DNA from: Paraburkholderia kirstenboschensis
Lineage (GTDB): Bacteria > Pseudomonadota > Gammaproteobacteria > Burkholderiales > Burkholderiaceae
Assembly (NCBI RefSeq): GCF_904848585.1
Contig: NZ_CAJHCR010000005.1
Location: forward strand, 310,001-374,000
Length of the DNA stretch: 64,000 nucleotides
Direction of reading: 5' to 3'
Part shown: positions 33,779-42,855 of the stretch, one piece after another
Layout: every line of letters begins with the position of its first letter
How positions within the stretch are numbered: position 1 is the first letter of the stretch
Notes under the pieces: model-generated
Database searches by the model: none
What the model was told of the DNA's origin: nothing
Seen by the model: the letters and a program-made list of their open reading frames with translations, nothing else
Translations under genes and position numbers: made by a program

Positions 33779-35113
33779 TTAGCGATTGACCAGTTTGGCC
33801 GGCGTGAACCACGTAGCAATCGCGCCGATCACCAGCATGCCGGCCAGCACATACATGCCGGTCTGCGTGCTATGCGTGAGATCCTTCAGATAACCGATCA
33901 TGTAGGGACTCGCGAAGCCCGCGAGATTACCGATCGAGTTGATGATCGCGATGCCGGCCGCGGCGGTCGCGCCAGACATGAACGCCGTAGGCAGCGACCA
34001 GAAGAGCGGCGCGCAAGTCAGCACGCCGGCAGCGGCGAGCGACAGAAACGCGATGGACACCACCGTGTTGCTCGCGAACGAAGCCGCGACCGTGAAGCCC
34101 ACGGCGCCGAACAACGCCGGCACGATCAGATGCCAGCGGCGCTCACGGCGCTTGTCCGCGCTATGCCCCATCACATTCATCACGACGATCGCGCAGACAA
34201 ACGGAATCGCGCTCAGGAGACCGATGTTGAATGCGCCGCTCACGCCCGTGGATTTGACGAGCGTCGGCATCCAGAACGTCAGGCCGTATTGCCCGGTGAC
34301 GAACGCGAAGTAGATTAGCGACATCCACCACGTGCGCGGATCGCGGAACACCGCGCGCAGCGAATGAGCGTTTGCTTTTTCCTTCGGCTGCGATGCGGCG
34401 ATTTCATCGTTGAGCAGGCGCTTTTCGCTTTCGCTCAGCCACTTTGCGCTCGCAATTCCGTTGTCGAGATAAAGGATCGTGGCAATACCGATCGCCACCG
34501 CCGGGATTGCTTCGATCAGGAACATCCATTGCCAGCCCTGGAGACCCGAGCTGTGATGAAACGCCTGCATGATCCAGCCGGACAGCGGATTGCCAAAGAT
34601 GCCCGACACCGGAATGGCAGACATGAACACCGCAATGATCTTTGCGCGCCGATGCGACGGAAACCAGTAAGTCAGATACAGAATCACGCCCGGATAAAAA
34701 CCCGCTTCGGCAAGCCCAAGCAGAAAGCGCAAGATATAGAACTGGGTCGGCGTCTTCACGAATACGAATAACGCTGACATCACGCCCCAGGTAATCATGA
34801 TCCGCGCGATCCAGATGCGCGCGCCGAGCTTGTGCATCAGAATGTTGCTCGGCAGTTCAAACAGGAAGTAGCCGATAAAAAACACGCCTGCGCCGAGGCC
34901 GAATACCGTTTCGCTGAACGCGAGGTCTTGCGACATTTGCAGCTTTGCGAAGCCCACGTTCACGCGATCCAGATACGCGACCACGTAGCAGAGCATCAGA
35001 AACGGCACGATGCGCCAGAACACTTTCTTGTATGTGCGCTCGACTTCCGCGGCACCGGGGTGACCCACGGCCGCCGCGATCGGCTGGCTGGATACGGCCT
35101 GATACGAACTCAT
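33779..35113 (-). CDS. MFS transporter, anion:cation symporter family (acid sugar uptake)
   Basis: A 444-residue 12-helix carrier with the ACS-family motifs CYVVAYLDRVNVGFAKLQM and GLAEAGFYPGVILYLTYWFP. Its place between otnC and otnI makes it the probable importer of D-erythronate and/or L-threonate by proton symport. The substrate is inferred from the operon. Confidence 0.9.
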   Translation of the reverse strand: MSSYQAVSSQPIAAAVGHPGAAEVERTYKKVFWRIVPFLMLCYVVAYLDRVNVGFAKLQMSQDLAFSETVFGLGAGVFFIGYFLFELPSNILMHKLGARIWIARIMITWGVMSALFVFVKTPTQFYILRFLLGLAEAGFYPGVILYLTYWFPSHRRAKIIAVFMSAIPVSGIFGNPLSGWIMQAFHHSSGLQGWQWMFLIEAIPAVAIGIATILYLDNGIASAKWLSESEKRLLNDEIAASQPKEKANAHSLRAVFRDPRTWWMSLIYFAFVTGQYGLTFWMPTLVKSTGVSGAFNIGLLSAIPFVCAIVVMNVMGHSADKRRERRWHLIVPALFGAVGFTVAASFASNTVVSIAFLSLAAAGVLTCAPLFWSLPTAFMSGATAAAGIAIINSIGNLAGFASPYMIGYLKDLTHSTQTGMYVLAGMLVIGAIATWFTPAKLVNR

Positions 35114-35178
35114 GCAATGTCTCCTGAGAGGGGAATGTGACGCGTCGCCTTGGGCGATCTGATTCGTGTGAGCGGTTG

Positions 35179-35841
35179 CTACCAGCGCGCGCCGAACACG
35201 CTACGCAGTTCTTCGAGCGACGCTTCGTCGAGCGGCGCAGGACGCGGATTTGTCATGAGCCACAAACGCGCGGTCTCTTCGAGTTCTTCGAGTGCATACG
35301 ACGCATGCGCGACGGAGCGCTCCCAGACCACCGGACCGAGGCGGTCGAGCAGCACCGCGCGAACGCTATCGGCGAGCGCGGCGATCTGGGCGGCTACTTG
35401 CGGATCGCCGGGCCGGCGGTAACGAATCAGCGGTACGTGGCCCACTTTCATCACGTAGTACGGCGTGATCGGCGGCAGTACGTCGGTCTCGCTCCACACG
35501 CCGGCTAATGTCAGCGCGACAAGATGCGTCGAATGCGTATGGACGATGCCGCGCGCTTCGCCATTGCGCGCATAAATGCCCCGATGCAGCGCGAGTGTTT
35601 TTGACGGCTTGCCGCCCGACACCGCATTGCCGTCGAAGTCGACCTTGGCGATGTCGGCCGGATCGACCCGGCCGAGGCACGCATCGGTCGGCGTGATCAG
35701 CCAGCCGTCATCGAGCCGCGCGCTGATGTTGCCGGCGCTGCCTACCGTATAGCCTCGCTGATAAAGACTCGCTCCAGTCACGCAGATTTCCTCGCGTACG
35801 TGCGCTTCGTTCGTGGTGTGGACTGCGGGCGCGTTGCTCAT
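35179..35841 (-). CDS. otnC: 3-oxo-tetronate 4-phosphate decarboxylase (class II aldolase fold)
   Basis: A 220-residue aldolase-II/adducin-fold protein. Zinc ligands are in HTHSTHLVAL. The active-site region has GNISARLDDGWLITPTDACLG. OtnC decarboxylates 3-oxo-tetronate 4-phosphate to dihydroxyacetone phosphate. Its ATG overlaps the otnK stop by 4 bp (ATGA), so kinase and decarboxylase are coupled, as in the pathway described for Cupriavidus and other proteobacteria. Confidence 0.9.
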   Translation of the reverse strand: MSNAPAVHTTNEAHVREEICVTGASLYQRGYTVGSAGNISARLDDGWLITPTDACLGRVDPADIAKVDFDGNAVSGGKPSKTLALHRGIYARNGEARGIVHTHSTHLVALTLAGVWSETDVLPPITPYYVMKVGHVPLIRYRRPGDPQVAAQIAALADSVRAVLLDRLGPVVWERSVAHASYALEELEETARLWLMTNPRPAPLDEASLEELRSVFGARW

Positions 35842-37148
35842 TGCGCGGCTCCGTTCAGATGACGCAGCGCTTTCTCGAAGAAATCGGTGGTGCCGAAGTT
35901 GCCGGATTTCAGTGCCAGTGCGAGCGGTTGCGCGCCCATGGTTGCAGTCGCCGGCACGCCGGGATCGATCTGGGCGCCGATGCGCAGCGTGCGGACACTC
36001 AGCGCCTGCACGACCGCGCCCGAGGTCTCGCCGCCCGCCACGACGAACTTGCGCACGCCGCGCTCATGCAAGCCGCGGGCAATCGACGCCAACGTCGATT
36101 CGACCAGATGTCCTGCTCGATCCACGCCGAGTTCGCGTTGCACCGCTTTCACTTCGTCGGGCGTGGCGGTCGCGTAGATGAGCATGGGCTCGGCTTTGTC
36201 GAGATATGTCTGCGCGAATGCCAGCGCCTGTTCGACAACCGCTTCGCCTCGCGCAGCCGCAAGCGGATCAATGCGAAACGCAGGGCGTATTTCGCGCCAC
36301 GCGGCGACTTGCGCATTGGTCGCTTTCGACGCGCTGCCGGCGAGCACCGCCGACAATCCTTCGACGCGCGGCAGTTGCGCGGCGTCCGCCTGTGAATCGA
36401 GCAGGCCCGCGCGGCGGAAGTTGCCCGGCAAGCCCAACGCAATGCCCGAGCCGCCCGTGATCAGCGTGAGATCGGCGCAGGCTTCACCGAGCACGTAGAG
36501 GTCGGCGTCGGAGACCGCGTCGGCGATCGCCATGCGCACGCCCTGGTTGCGCAATGCGTCGAACGCTTCGCGCACTGCCGATACGCCTTGGGCCACCGCG
36601 TCGTAACGCACGAGCCCGACGTTCGATTGCGTCTGGCGTTGCAACACGCGCACGAGGTTGGCGTCGCGCATCGGCGTGAGAGGATGGTTCTCCATGCCCG
36701 ACTCGTTGAGCAACGTGTCGCCGACAAAGAGATGCCCGCGAAAAATCGTGCGTCCGTTCTCGGGGAACGCGGGGCAGGCAATCGTGAAAGCACTGGCAGA
36801 ATCTTGCGCGGATAGCGCGTTCAGCAACGCATCCGTCACCGGCCCGATGTTGCCTGCGTCGGTCGAATCGAAGGTCGAGCAGTATTTGAAAACGAACTGG
36901 CGGCACCCTTGGGCGCGCAACCAGTCGAGGGCGGCAAGCGATTGCGCGACCGCGTCGGCGACGGGGATCGTGCGCGACTTCAGCGCGACCACGAGCGCGT
37001 CGGCTTCGATCGTTTCTTCCTTCTCCGGCACGCCGATGGTTTGTACCGTGCGCATGCCGCCGCGCACCAGCATGTTGGCGAGGTCGGTTGCGCCGGTGAA
37101 ATCGTCGGCGATACAGCCGAGCAGCGCGCGTTGTGTCGTAGCCGTCAT
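35838..37148 (-). CDS. otnK: 3-oxo-tetronate kinase (DUF1537 family)
   Basis: A 436-residue four-carbon acid sugar kinase. The N-terminal substrate domain starts LGCIADDFTGATDLANMLV (the DDFTGA motif). The C-terminal nucleotide-binding domain carries VAGGETSGAVVQAL and VPATATMGAQPLALALKSGN, matching DUF1537. It phosphorylates 3-oxo-tetronate at C4 before OtnC. A strong ribosome site (AGGAG) precedes the ATG, and ltnD ends 14 bp upstream. Confidence 0.92.
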   Translation of the reverse strand: MTATTQRALLGCIADDFTGATDLANMLVRGGMRTVQTIGVPEKEETIEADALVVALKSRTIPVADAVAQSLAALDWLRAQGCRQFVFKYCSTFDSTDAGNIGPVTDALLNALSAQDSASAFTIACPAFPENGRTIFRGHLFVGDTLLNESGMENHPLTPMRDANLVRVLQRQTQSNVGLVRYDAVAQGVSAVREAFDALRNQGVRMAIADAVSDADLYVLGEACADLTLITGGSGIALGLPGNFRRAGLLDSQADAAQLPRVEGLSAVLAGSASKATNAQVAAWREIRPAFRIDPLAAARGEAVVEQALAFAQTYLDKAEPMLIYATATPDEVKAVQRELGVDRAGHLVESTLASIARGLHERGVRKFVVAGGETSGAVVQALSVRTLRIGAQIDPGVPATATMGAQPLALALKSGNFGTTDFFEKALRHLNGAAQ

Positions 37149-37161
37149 GACGCGCTCCTGA

Positions 37162-38052
37162 TTACTTTGCCGCCGGCACGTCGATGCCGGGGAAAATCTT
37201 GATGACCGCGGAGTCGTCCTCGCCGCCGTGACCGGCCGTGGACGCCATCATGAACATTTGATGAGCCGCCGCCGATAACGGCAGTGGAAATTTCGAACGG
37301 CGCGCGGTATCGAGCACGAGGCCGAGATCCTTGACGAAAATATCGACGGCCGACAGCGGCGTGTAATCGCCGTTGAGTATGTGCGGTACGCGGTTCTCGA
37401 ACATCCACGAATTGCCGGCGCTGTGCGTGATTACGTCGTATAGCGCGTCCGGATCGACGCCTTCGCGCAAGCCTAGCGCCATCGCCTCCGCCGCCACGGC
37501 GATATGCACGCCGGCCAGCAACTGGTTGATGATCTTGACTTTCGATCCCGCGCCATGTGCGGAGCCCAAGCGATAAACCTTGCCCGCCATCGCGGCGAGC
37601 ACGTCTTCGCAGGCCGCGTATGCGGCGGCGGGGCCGGACGTCATCATCGTCATCTCGCCCGATGCGGCGCGCGCCGCCCCGCCCGAGACTGGCGCATCGA
37701 GCATCTGCAAACCTGCTGCCTCGATGCGCTTGCCAAGTTCGATTGCGAAGTCGGGCGCGACAGTCGCGCTCGCAATCACGACGCCGCCCGGCTTCATCGC
37801 CGCGACTGCGCCTTGTTCGCCGAACAGTACCGCCTCAGTTTGCGCGGCATTCACGACCAGCGTGATCACCACGTCACATTGGGCACCGAGTTCGGCGGGC
37901 GACGCGCAACCCACGCCGCCTTCGTTCACGAACGCCTGCAGGACTTCGCTGCGCAGATCGCACGCGTGGACCCGCAAGCCCGCACGCAGCAGCGAACGCG
38001 CGACGCCCAAACCCATTGCGCCAAGACCGATGACACCGACATTTCTGGACAT
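37162..38052 (-). CDS. ltnD: L-threonate dehydrogenase
   Basis: A 296-residue beta-hydroxyacid dehydrogenase (3-hydroxyisobutyrate dehydrogenase family). It has NAD-binding GLGAMGLGVARSLLRAGL, substrate-binding DAPVSGGAARAASG and the catalytic Lys in GSKVKIINQLLAG. LtnD converts L-threonate to 2-oxo-tetronate, the entry to the pathway of OtnI/OtnK/OtnC. It is the first catabolic gene of the operon, 95 bp after the GntR regulator gene. Confidence 0.9.
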   Translation of the reverse strand: MSRNVGVIGLGAMGLGVARSLLRAGLRVHACDLRSEVLQAFVNEGGVGCASPAELGAQCDVVITLVVNAAQTEAVLFGEQGAVAAMKPGGVVIASATVAPDFAIELGKRIEAAGLQMLDAPVSGGAARAASGEMTMMTSGPAAAYAACEDVLAAMAGKVYRLGSAHGAGSKVKIINQLLAGVHIAVAAEAMALGLREGVDPDALYDVITHSAGNSWMFENRVPHILNGDYTPLSAVDIFVKDLGLVLDTARRSKFPLPLSAAAHQMFMMASTAGHGGEDDSAVIKIFPGIDVPAAK

Positions 38053-38147
38053 GCTGCACCTCTATGGAATCTGTTATGCGCTTGTGCGGATTGCGCCGGG
38101 TGCGCCGCGTACGCCGTACTCGCGACACTCGCCAGCATGGCTCGGCA

Positions 38148-38852
38148 TCAGCGAATGCCCGCTTCCGCGAGCCGCCTTGCCGCGTTGTACATGTGGGTTT
38201 GCGCCGCGTTGCGCGCGGCCATGGGATCGCCGGCACGAATCGCGGCTGCAATGGCCGCGTGCTCTTCGCGCACCTGACGCGAGAAGTCCTCGCGCAGTGC
38301 CTCGTTGCGACGCGTAACAACCGTGCCGGCTTCGAGATACTGGTTCAGAAACGTCAACGTCTTGAGGAAATACGGATTGCCGGTTGCTCCCGCAATCGCG
38401 CGATGAAACGCGACGTCTTCGGTCACGCCGTCCTCGCCTTCGGCGACGGCTTCGTCGATCTTCGCCAGGGCGGCGTCGATGGACATCATGTCGGCGTCGG
38501 TGCGACGCATCGCGGCCTCGGATGCGACTTCCGCTTCAATCGCCCGCCGCAACGCGAGAATCTGCACGACCGAGCCCGGCTCGACCGCTTCCGCGTAGTC
38601 GATACGCAGCGGCCGGATCGCGCCGTGCGCCGCGATGAACACGCCGCTGCCCTGGCGCGGCTCCACCACGCCTTCGTTCTTCAGCCGCGAAATCGCCTCG
38701 CGGATCACCGTGCGGCTCACGCCGAACTGCTGCGCGAGCACTGCCTCGGTCGGCAGCTTGCCGCCGCGTGCGAAGGTGCCCTTGTCGATCTGCTTGAGAA
38801 GCTGCTGCGCGACGGTGTCGCTCAATGCGCGGGCTGGAATCTTGTCGAACAT
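38148..38852 (-). CDS. GntR family (FadR subfamily) regulator of the tetronate operon
   Basis: A 234-residue regulator with a winged-helix domain (LPTEAVLAQQFGVSRTVIRE, AISRLKNEGVVEPRQGSGVF) and an all-helical FCD effector domain with the metal/ligand histidines in DVAFHRAIAGATGNPYF and EEHAAIAAAIRAGD. It leads the tetronate operon in the same direction and so is probably autoregulated with it. Ligand most likely a tetronate or its oxo-form (inference). Confidence 0.9.
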   Translation of the reverse strand: MFDKIPARALSDTVAQQLLKQIDKGTFARGGKLPTEAVLAQQFGVSRTVIREAISRLKNEGVVEPRQGSGVFIAAHGAIRPLRIDYAEAVEPGSVVQILALRRAIEAEVASEAAMRRTDADMMSIDAALAKIDEAVAEGEDGVTEDVAFHRAIAGATGNPYFLKTLTFLNQYLEAGTVVTRRNEALREDFSRQVREEHAAIAAAIRAGDPMAARNAAQTHMYNAARRLAEAGIR

Positions 38853-39068
38853 CGAATCTCTCGATTGTCATGTCATCGGGTCATCATACAAATTTTCGAT
38901 GCGGGCTGCATCCACGCAAACCCTGGGTTTTTTGTCGGCGCGCCCGTGATGTTGGCGAAACAGAAGGCTTAAGCTATCGTCACGCCTTTGCGCACCGTCG
39001 CGACGATCCAGTTGCCGTGAACGGTACCCGAGCCTTCCGAACGTACATTCCGCAGACATTCCAGGTCC
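38853..39068. other. Divergent intergenic region, GntR / IclR regulators
   Basis: 216 bp holding promoters for both divergent regulators. TCATACAAAT near 38882 contains an ATAC half-site of the kind bound by FCD-type GntR proteins. Near the IclR gene CGAACGTACATTCCG is a possible half-site pair. Neither is a clean palindrome. Confidence 0.35.
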
Positions 39069-39893
39069 ATGAGCAAAGCCCCGCCGCCGTCCTCCGACGT
39101 TTCCGCCAGCGCCGAACCGGCCCCGGACAAACCGGGCGACTCATACGTGCAGTCGTTTGCGCGCGGCCTCGCGGTGATTCGCGCATTCGACGCGAAGCGT
39201 CCCGAACAGACCCTTACCGACGTTGCCGCTGCGACGGGCCTCACGCGTGCGGGCGCGCGGCGCATCCTGTTGACGTTGCAGACGCTCGGCTACGTCGAAG
39301 CAGAGGGCCGCCTGTTTCGCCTGACGCCGAAAATTCTGGACCTCGGGTTCGCGTACCTGACGTCGATGCCGTTCTGGAATCTGGCTGAGCCAGTCATGGA
39401 GGAACTGTCCGCACAGGTGCACGAAAGCTGCTCGGCGGCCGTGCTCGACCGCACGGAGATCGTCTATGTGTTGCGCGTGCCGACTCACAAGATCATGACG
39501 ATCAACCTGTCGATCGGCAGCCGCTTGCCGGCGTATTGCACGTCGATGGGCCGCGTGCTGCTCTCCGCACTCGACGACGAGACGCTCGAAGCCACGCTGA
39601 ATTCCTCGCCGCTTTATGCACACACGCCGCGCACGGTAACGGACAAGGAAGAACTGAAGAAACTGATCGCGCAGGTGCGCCGCCAGGGATGGGCGATTGT
39701 CGATCAGGAACTGGAAGGCGGTTTGATTTCGCTGTCGGCGCCGATCCGCAATCGCCAGGGGCGCGTGATCGCGGCAATGAACATCAGCGGCAACGCGCAA
39801 CGCAATTCGGCGAGGCAAATGGTCAAGGCGTTTCTCGAGCCGCTGCAGCAGGCTGCGCAAACCGTATCGGAGATGGTGGCAAGGCGCGGTTGA
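39069..39893 (+). CDS. IclR family regulator, PcaR/PcaU/PobR type
   Basis: A 274-residue IclR protein: winged helix-turn-helix at about residues 25-85 (SFARGLAVIRAFDAKRPEQT, GLTRAGARRILLTLQTLGYV) and an effector domain with LSIGSRLPAYCTSMGRVLL and GWAIVDQELEGGLISLSAPI. These fit regulators of the beta-ketoadipate pathway. A pcaF gene lies 7.5 kb away, separated by the tetronate operon, and carries a suitable operator. Whether this protein controls it is inference. Confidence 0.87.
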   Translation: MSKAPPPSSDVSASAEPAPDKPGDSYVQSFARGLAVIRAFDAKRPEQTLTDVAAATGLTRAGARRILLTLQTLGYVEAEGRLFRLTPKILDLGFAYLTSMPFWNLAEPVMEELSAQVHESCSAAVLDRTEIVYVLRVPTHKIMTINLSIGSRLPAYCTSMGRVLLSALDDETLEATLNSSPLYAHTPRTVTDKEELKKLIAQVRRQGWAIVDQELEGGLISLSAPIRNRQGRVIAAMNISGNAQRNSARQMVKAFLEPLQQAAQTVSEMVARRG

Positions 39894-39952
39894 ATTTCAG
39901 CGGCAATTTTCGCGGCTGTTCGAGTGCCCGCGGCCCCCGCCCCCAATCGCGC

Positions 39953-41143
39953 TCAGCGGCTGAGATACCGCTCCACCAGCCGCGTCCAGAATGCCGCACC
40001 AACCGGCAGATTCCGGTCGTTGAAGTCGTAATGCGGGTTGTGCACCATGCAGCCGTCCTCACCTACTCCGTTGCCGATACGTAGAAACGTGCCCGGCCGC
40101 TTCTGGAGCATGAACGCGAAGTCTTCGCTGCCCATCAGTATGTCGGTCTGCGCAACGACCTTGTCGTCGCCTACCAGTTCGCGCGCCACTTCTACCGCGA
40201 AATCTGTTTCGTCATCCGAATTAACGACGACCGGATAGCCCTCGATATATTCGACGACGGCCTTAGCGCCATAACTCGCGGCCTGCGTCTGCGCGAGTTC
40301 GGTAATGCGCTTTTTCAGCAGCGCACGGACTTCAGGGCTGAACGAACGCACGCTCAGTTCGAGTCTCGCCGTACTCGCGATCACGTTGTTTGCTGTGCCG
40401 GCATGCATCGAGCCGACCGTCACGACCGCAGGCTGCGACGGATCGACATTACGCGCGACGATCGTCTGCAACGCCATGACGATGCTTGCCGCCACCACCA
40501 CCGGATCGACTGTCAGATGCGGGCGCGCCGCGTGGCCGCCCACGCCTTCTATCGTGATGATCGCCTTGTCGCCCGCCGACATGAACGGCCCCTTGCGAAA
40601 CAGCAGCACGCCCGGCTCCGCGCCTGGATGATTGTGCAGGCCGAACACGGCGTCGCACGGAAAACGCTCGAACAGGCCGTCTTCGATCATTTTCTTCGCG
40701 CCGCTGTCGATGCCGCTTTCTTCGGCCGGCTGAAAGTAAAGGTGTACCGTGCCCGAGAAATTACGCGTGGCCGCGAGGCGTTGCGCGGCGCCGAGCAGGA
40801 TCGTCGTGTGGCCGTCGTGGCCGCATGCGTGCATCTTGCCGTGCGTGCCGCTCGCATAAGGCAGGCCGGTTTGCTCGATGATCGGCAGCGCGTCCATGTC
40901 CGCGCGAATGCCGATGCTGCGCTTGCCGTCGCCTACTTTGAGCGTGCCGACCACGCCGGTTTGACCGACACCGCGCGTCACCTGCCAGCCCCATTGCTCG
41001 AGCTTCTCTGCGACGAGCGCGCCGGTTTGCAACTCTTCGTAGGCCAGTTCGGGATGGTGATGAATGTGATGGCGAATTTCGCGCAGGCTTTCGGCGGCGG
41101 GGATCAGATCGGCTACTTCGGTGAAACGCGCGGTTTCGCTCAT
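39953..41143 (-). CDS. M20 family amidohydrolase (hippurate hydrolase-like)
   Basis: A 396-residue metallohydrolase of the HipO/IAA-amino-acid hydrolase type. The metal ligands fall in MHACGHDGHTTILLG, FQPAEESG (catalytic Glu) and GLHNHPG, and the C-terminal ligand in ILMGSEDFAFML. It removes acyl groups from N-acylated amino acids such as hippurate. The ATG at 41143 has GGAG 10 bases upstream; a TTG two codons earlier is possible. It is a single gene with no obvious functional neighbours. Confidence 0.9.
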   Translation of the reverse strand: MSETARFTEVADLIPAAESLREIRHHIHHHPELAYEELQTGALVAEKLEQWGWQVTRGVGQTGVVGTLKVGDGKRSIGIRADMDALPIIEQTGLPYASGTHGKMHACGHDGHTTILLGAAQRLAATRNFSGTVHLYFQPAEESGIDSGAKKMIEDGLFERFPCDAVFGLHNHPGAEPGVLLFRKGPFMSAGDKAIITIEGVGGHAARPHLTVDPVVVAASIVMALQTIVARNVDPSQPAVVTVGSMHAGTANNVIASTARLELSVRSFSPEVRALLKKRITELAQTQAASYGAKAVVEYIEGYPVVVNSDDETDFAVEVARELVGDDKVVAQTDILMGSEDFAFMLQKRPGTFLRIGNGVGEDGCMVHNPHYDFNDRNLPVGAAFWTRLVERYLSR

Positions 41144-41239
41144 TTGCAAGAGACTCCGTGATGTGAAGCTGCATGAAAGCCGATGCCAAGGCTGCAGTAA
41201 GACGTTGCCAGGTCACCGCTGATGCAGCGAAGGCGAGAA

Positions 41240-41791
41240 CTATAGCCCGGCTTTGGCCTCGAGGAATGCGATCAGCGCATGGCCCGCGTCTCCGAGTTCG
41301 CCTGAATTGTCGATTGACTTGCAGCGAACGCCATCGGGCAAAGAGAAAGGCGCGTGCCGTGCGAGCCGCGCGGCTACCTGCTCCGCCGATTCACGCGCCC
41401 GCGCGCCGAGACGCGCTTCAAGAATATGCGGCGCAGCGTCCACATGCACGACTTCGGTACGAGGATAGCGCGCAAGCGCATGATGCAGATACTGGCGCGA
41501 GCCATTCACGACAACCGTGCAACCGCGCGCGAGCCATGCATCGAGTTCGATACCCACGCCATAGCGCAGCGAATGACTCGACCATTCGAGCGCGAAGAGA
41601 CCCAGCAACGACCGCGCGGCGAATTCCTCGACGCTGAGCGCGATATGTTCTTCGCCGTTGCCGCTTGGCCGCGTAATGTAACGATGCGCGAAGAGAATCG
41701 GCTCTCCCGCAAGGCGCTTGCGAGCGAAACCCAGCAACGCGTCCTTACCCGCGCCGGACGGCCCCATCACATAGACCAGGCGACCTCTCAT
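41240..41791 (-). CDS. phnN: Ribose 1,5-bisphosphokinase
   Basis: A 183-residue kinase with Walker A GPSGAGKD near the N-terminus and the guanylate-kinase-like pattern FAHRYITRPSGNGEEHIALS. PhnN makes PRPP from ribose 1,5-bisphosphate in phosphonate breakdown. The ATG at 41791 begins MRGRLVYVMG, right at the domain. No C-P lyase genes are near, so this is a solitary copy; it could also serve NAD or PRPP supply. Confidence 0.9.
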   Translation of the reverse strand: MRGRLVYVMGPSGAGKDALLGFARKRLAGEPILFAHRYITRPSGNGEEHIALSVEEFAARSLLGLFALEWSSHSLRYGVGIELDAWLARGCTVVVNGSRQYLHHALARYPRTEVVHVDAAPHILEARLGARARESAEQVAARLARHAPFSLPDGVRCKSIDNSGELGDAGHALIAFLEAKAGL

Positions 41792-41871
41792 TGGCCCCTC
41801 ACCTCGTGGCATTGAAACGGCACACTTTGCCATAACGCGAAGCTTTGCGGGACCCGCTTAGCGCGACGTTT

Positions 41872-42714
41872 TCACGTGGACAGCGGCACACGCTCCAATT
41901 CGTCCGGTTCGAACCAGGCGGGGTTACGCGCGGCTATGGGACCGAGCGACACGAGGATTTCACGCAAGTGGCTGCGCATGGCGTCTTCAGCGGCAGTGGG
42001 ATCGTGCGCGCGCAAGCCGGCCAGGATCCTGGCGTGTTGCCTTATCAGCAGATCGAGCGGCGACACGTCGGGCAAGCTCAAGTAGCGCACGCGATCCATT
42101 TGCGCCTTGATGTCCTGAATGGTTTCCCAGGCGGCAGTGCAATCTATCGCCTGCGCGATCGCGTAGTGGAACGCCTCGTCGAGCGCCAGGAAGGCGGCCG
42201 TGTCATTCGACTTCGCCGCGAGCTTCTGCTGGCGCAGATTGTCGGCGAGCGCCTGCAATTGCTCATCGGTAATCGACACTGCTGCTTTACGCACCACCGC
42301 CGTTTCGATCGCTTCGCGAATGAAGCGCCCTTCGCGCACCTGGCGCGGCGAAATGCGCTTCACGAAGGTGCCGCGTTGCGGCAAGACTTGCAGCACGCCC
42401 GCTTCGACCAGTTTGATGAACGCCTCCCGCACCGGTTGTCGCGATACCTGGAACATGTCCGACACTTCCTTTTCCGAGAGCGGCGTGCCGGGCACCATCT
42501 GGCCGACGAAAATGGCCTGTCGCAACGCGCGGAAAATCTGCTTGCCGATGGGCTCGTGCGAATCGAACGATACGTTCTCGGTCAGATCGGGCAATGGGAC
42601 ATGCACGCCAGCCTGCGCGCCCGCGCGACGTCGCGCACGGGGTTCAGCGAGCGTGGCGCTCGCGGCGCTCGCGGTCAGGGGCGGCTTGCTGGCGGAGAGA
42701 TTCCTGGTCGACAT
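41872..42714 (-). CDS. GntR family regulator (FadR/FCD type) of the hexuronate locus
   Basis: A 280-residue regulator with an Ala/Arg-rich N-terminal extension. It has a winged helix (LSEKEVSDMFQVSRQPVREA, FIKLVEAGVLQVLPQRGTF) and an FCD domain with DEAFHYAIAQAIDC and RQHARILAGLRAHD. The ATG at 42714 is the first with a normal start context. It follows the MFS gene in the same direction, after a 12-bp repeat array. It probably controls the MFS/idnD/manD genes and divergent uxuB. Confidence 0.88.
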   Translation of the reverse strand: MSTRNLSASKPPLTASAASATLAEPRARRRAGAQAGVHVPLPDLTENVSFDSHEPIGKQIFRALRQAIFVGQMVPGTPLSEKEVSDMFQVSRQPVREAFIKLVEAGVLQVLPQRGTFVKRISPRQVREGRFIREAIETAVVRKAAVSITDEQLQALADNLRQQKLAAKSNDTAAFLALDEAFHYAIAQAIDCTAAWETIQDIKAQMDRVRYLSLPDVSPLDLLIRQHARILAGLRAHDPTAAEDAMRSHLREILVSLGPIAARNPAWFEPDELERVPLST

Positions 42715-42782
42715 TTTGCAAACTACGAAAGAGCATCGAGTGGATAGCTGCATCGGCGCATCGGTGTCTTGCCGGCATAAAG

Positions 42783-42842
42783 GCAAACTGCGAGGCACAC
42801 CGCGAGGCAAACTTCGACGCACACTGCGGGGCACGCTGCGAA
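42783..42842. repeat. Five 12-bp degenerate tandem repeats upstream of gntR
   Basis: Five consecutive 12-bp units with consensus GCAMACTGCGAG, e.g. GCAAACTGCGAG, GCACACCGCGAG and GCACACTGCGGG, fill 60 bp of the 141-bp gap between the MFS stop codon and the regulator start. Nothing resembling a coding frame of known family passes through them. Confidence 0.8.
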
Positions 42843-42855
42843 GCTGCGCACCATA

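Noticed and set aside
42783..42842. Tandem repeats as a CRISPR array
   Set aside because: The units are 12 bp and directly adjacent, with no spacers and no cas genes.
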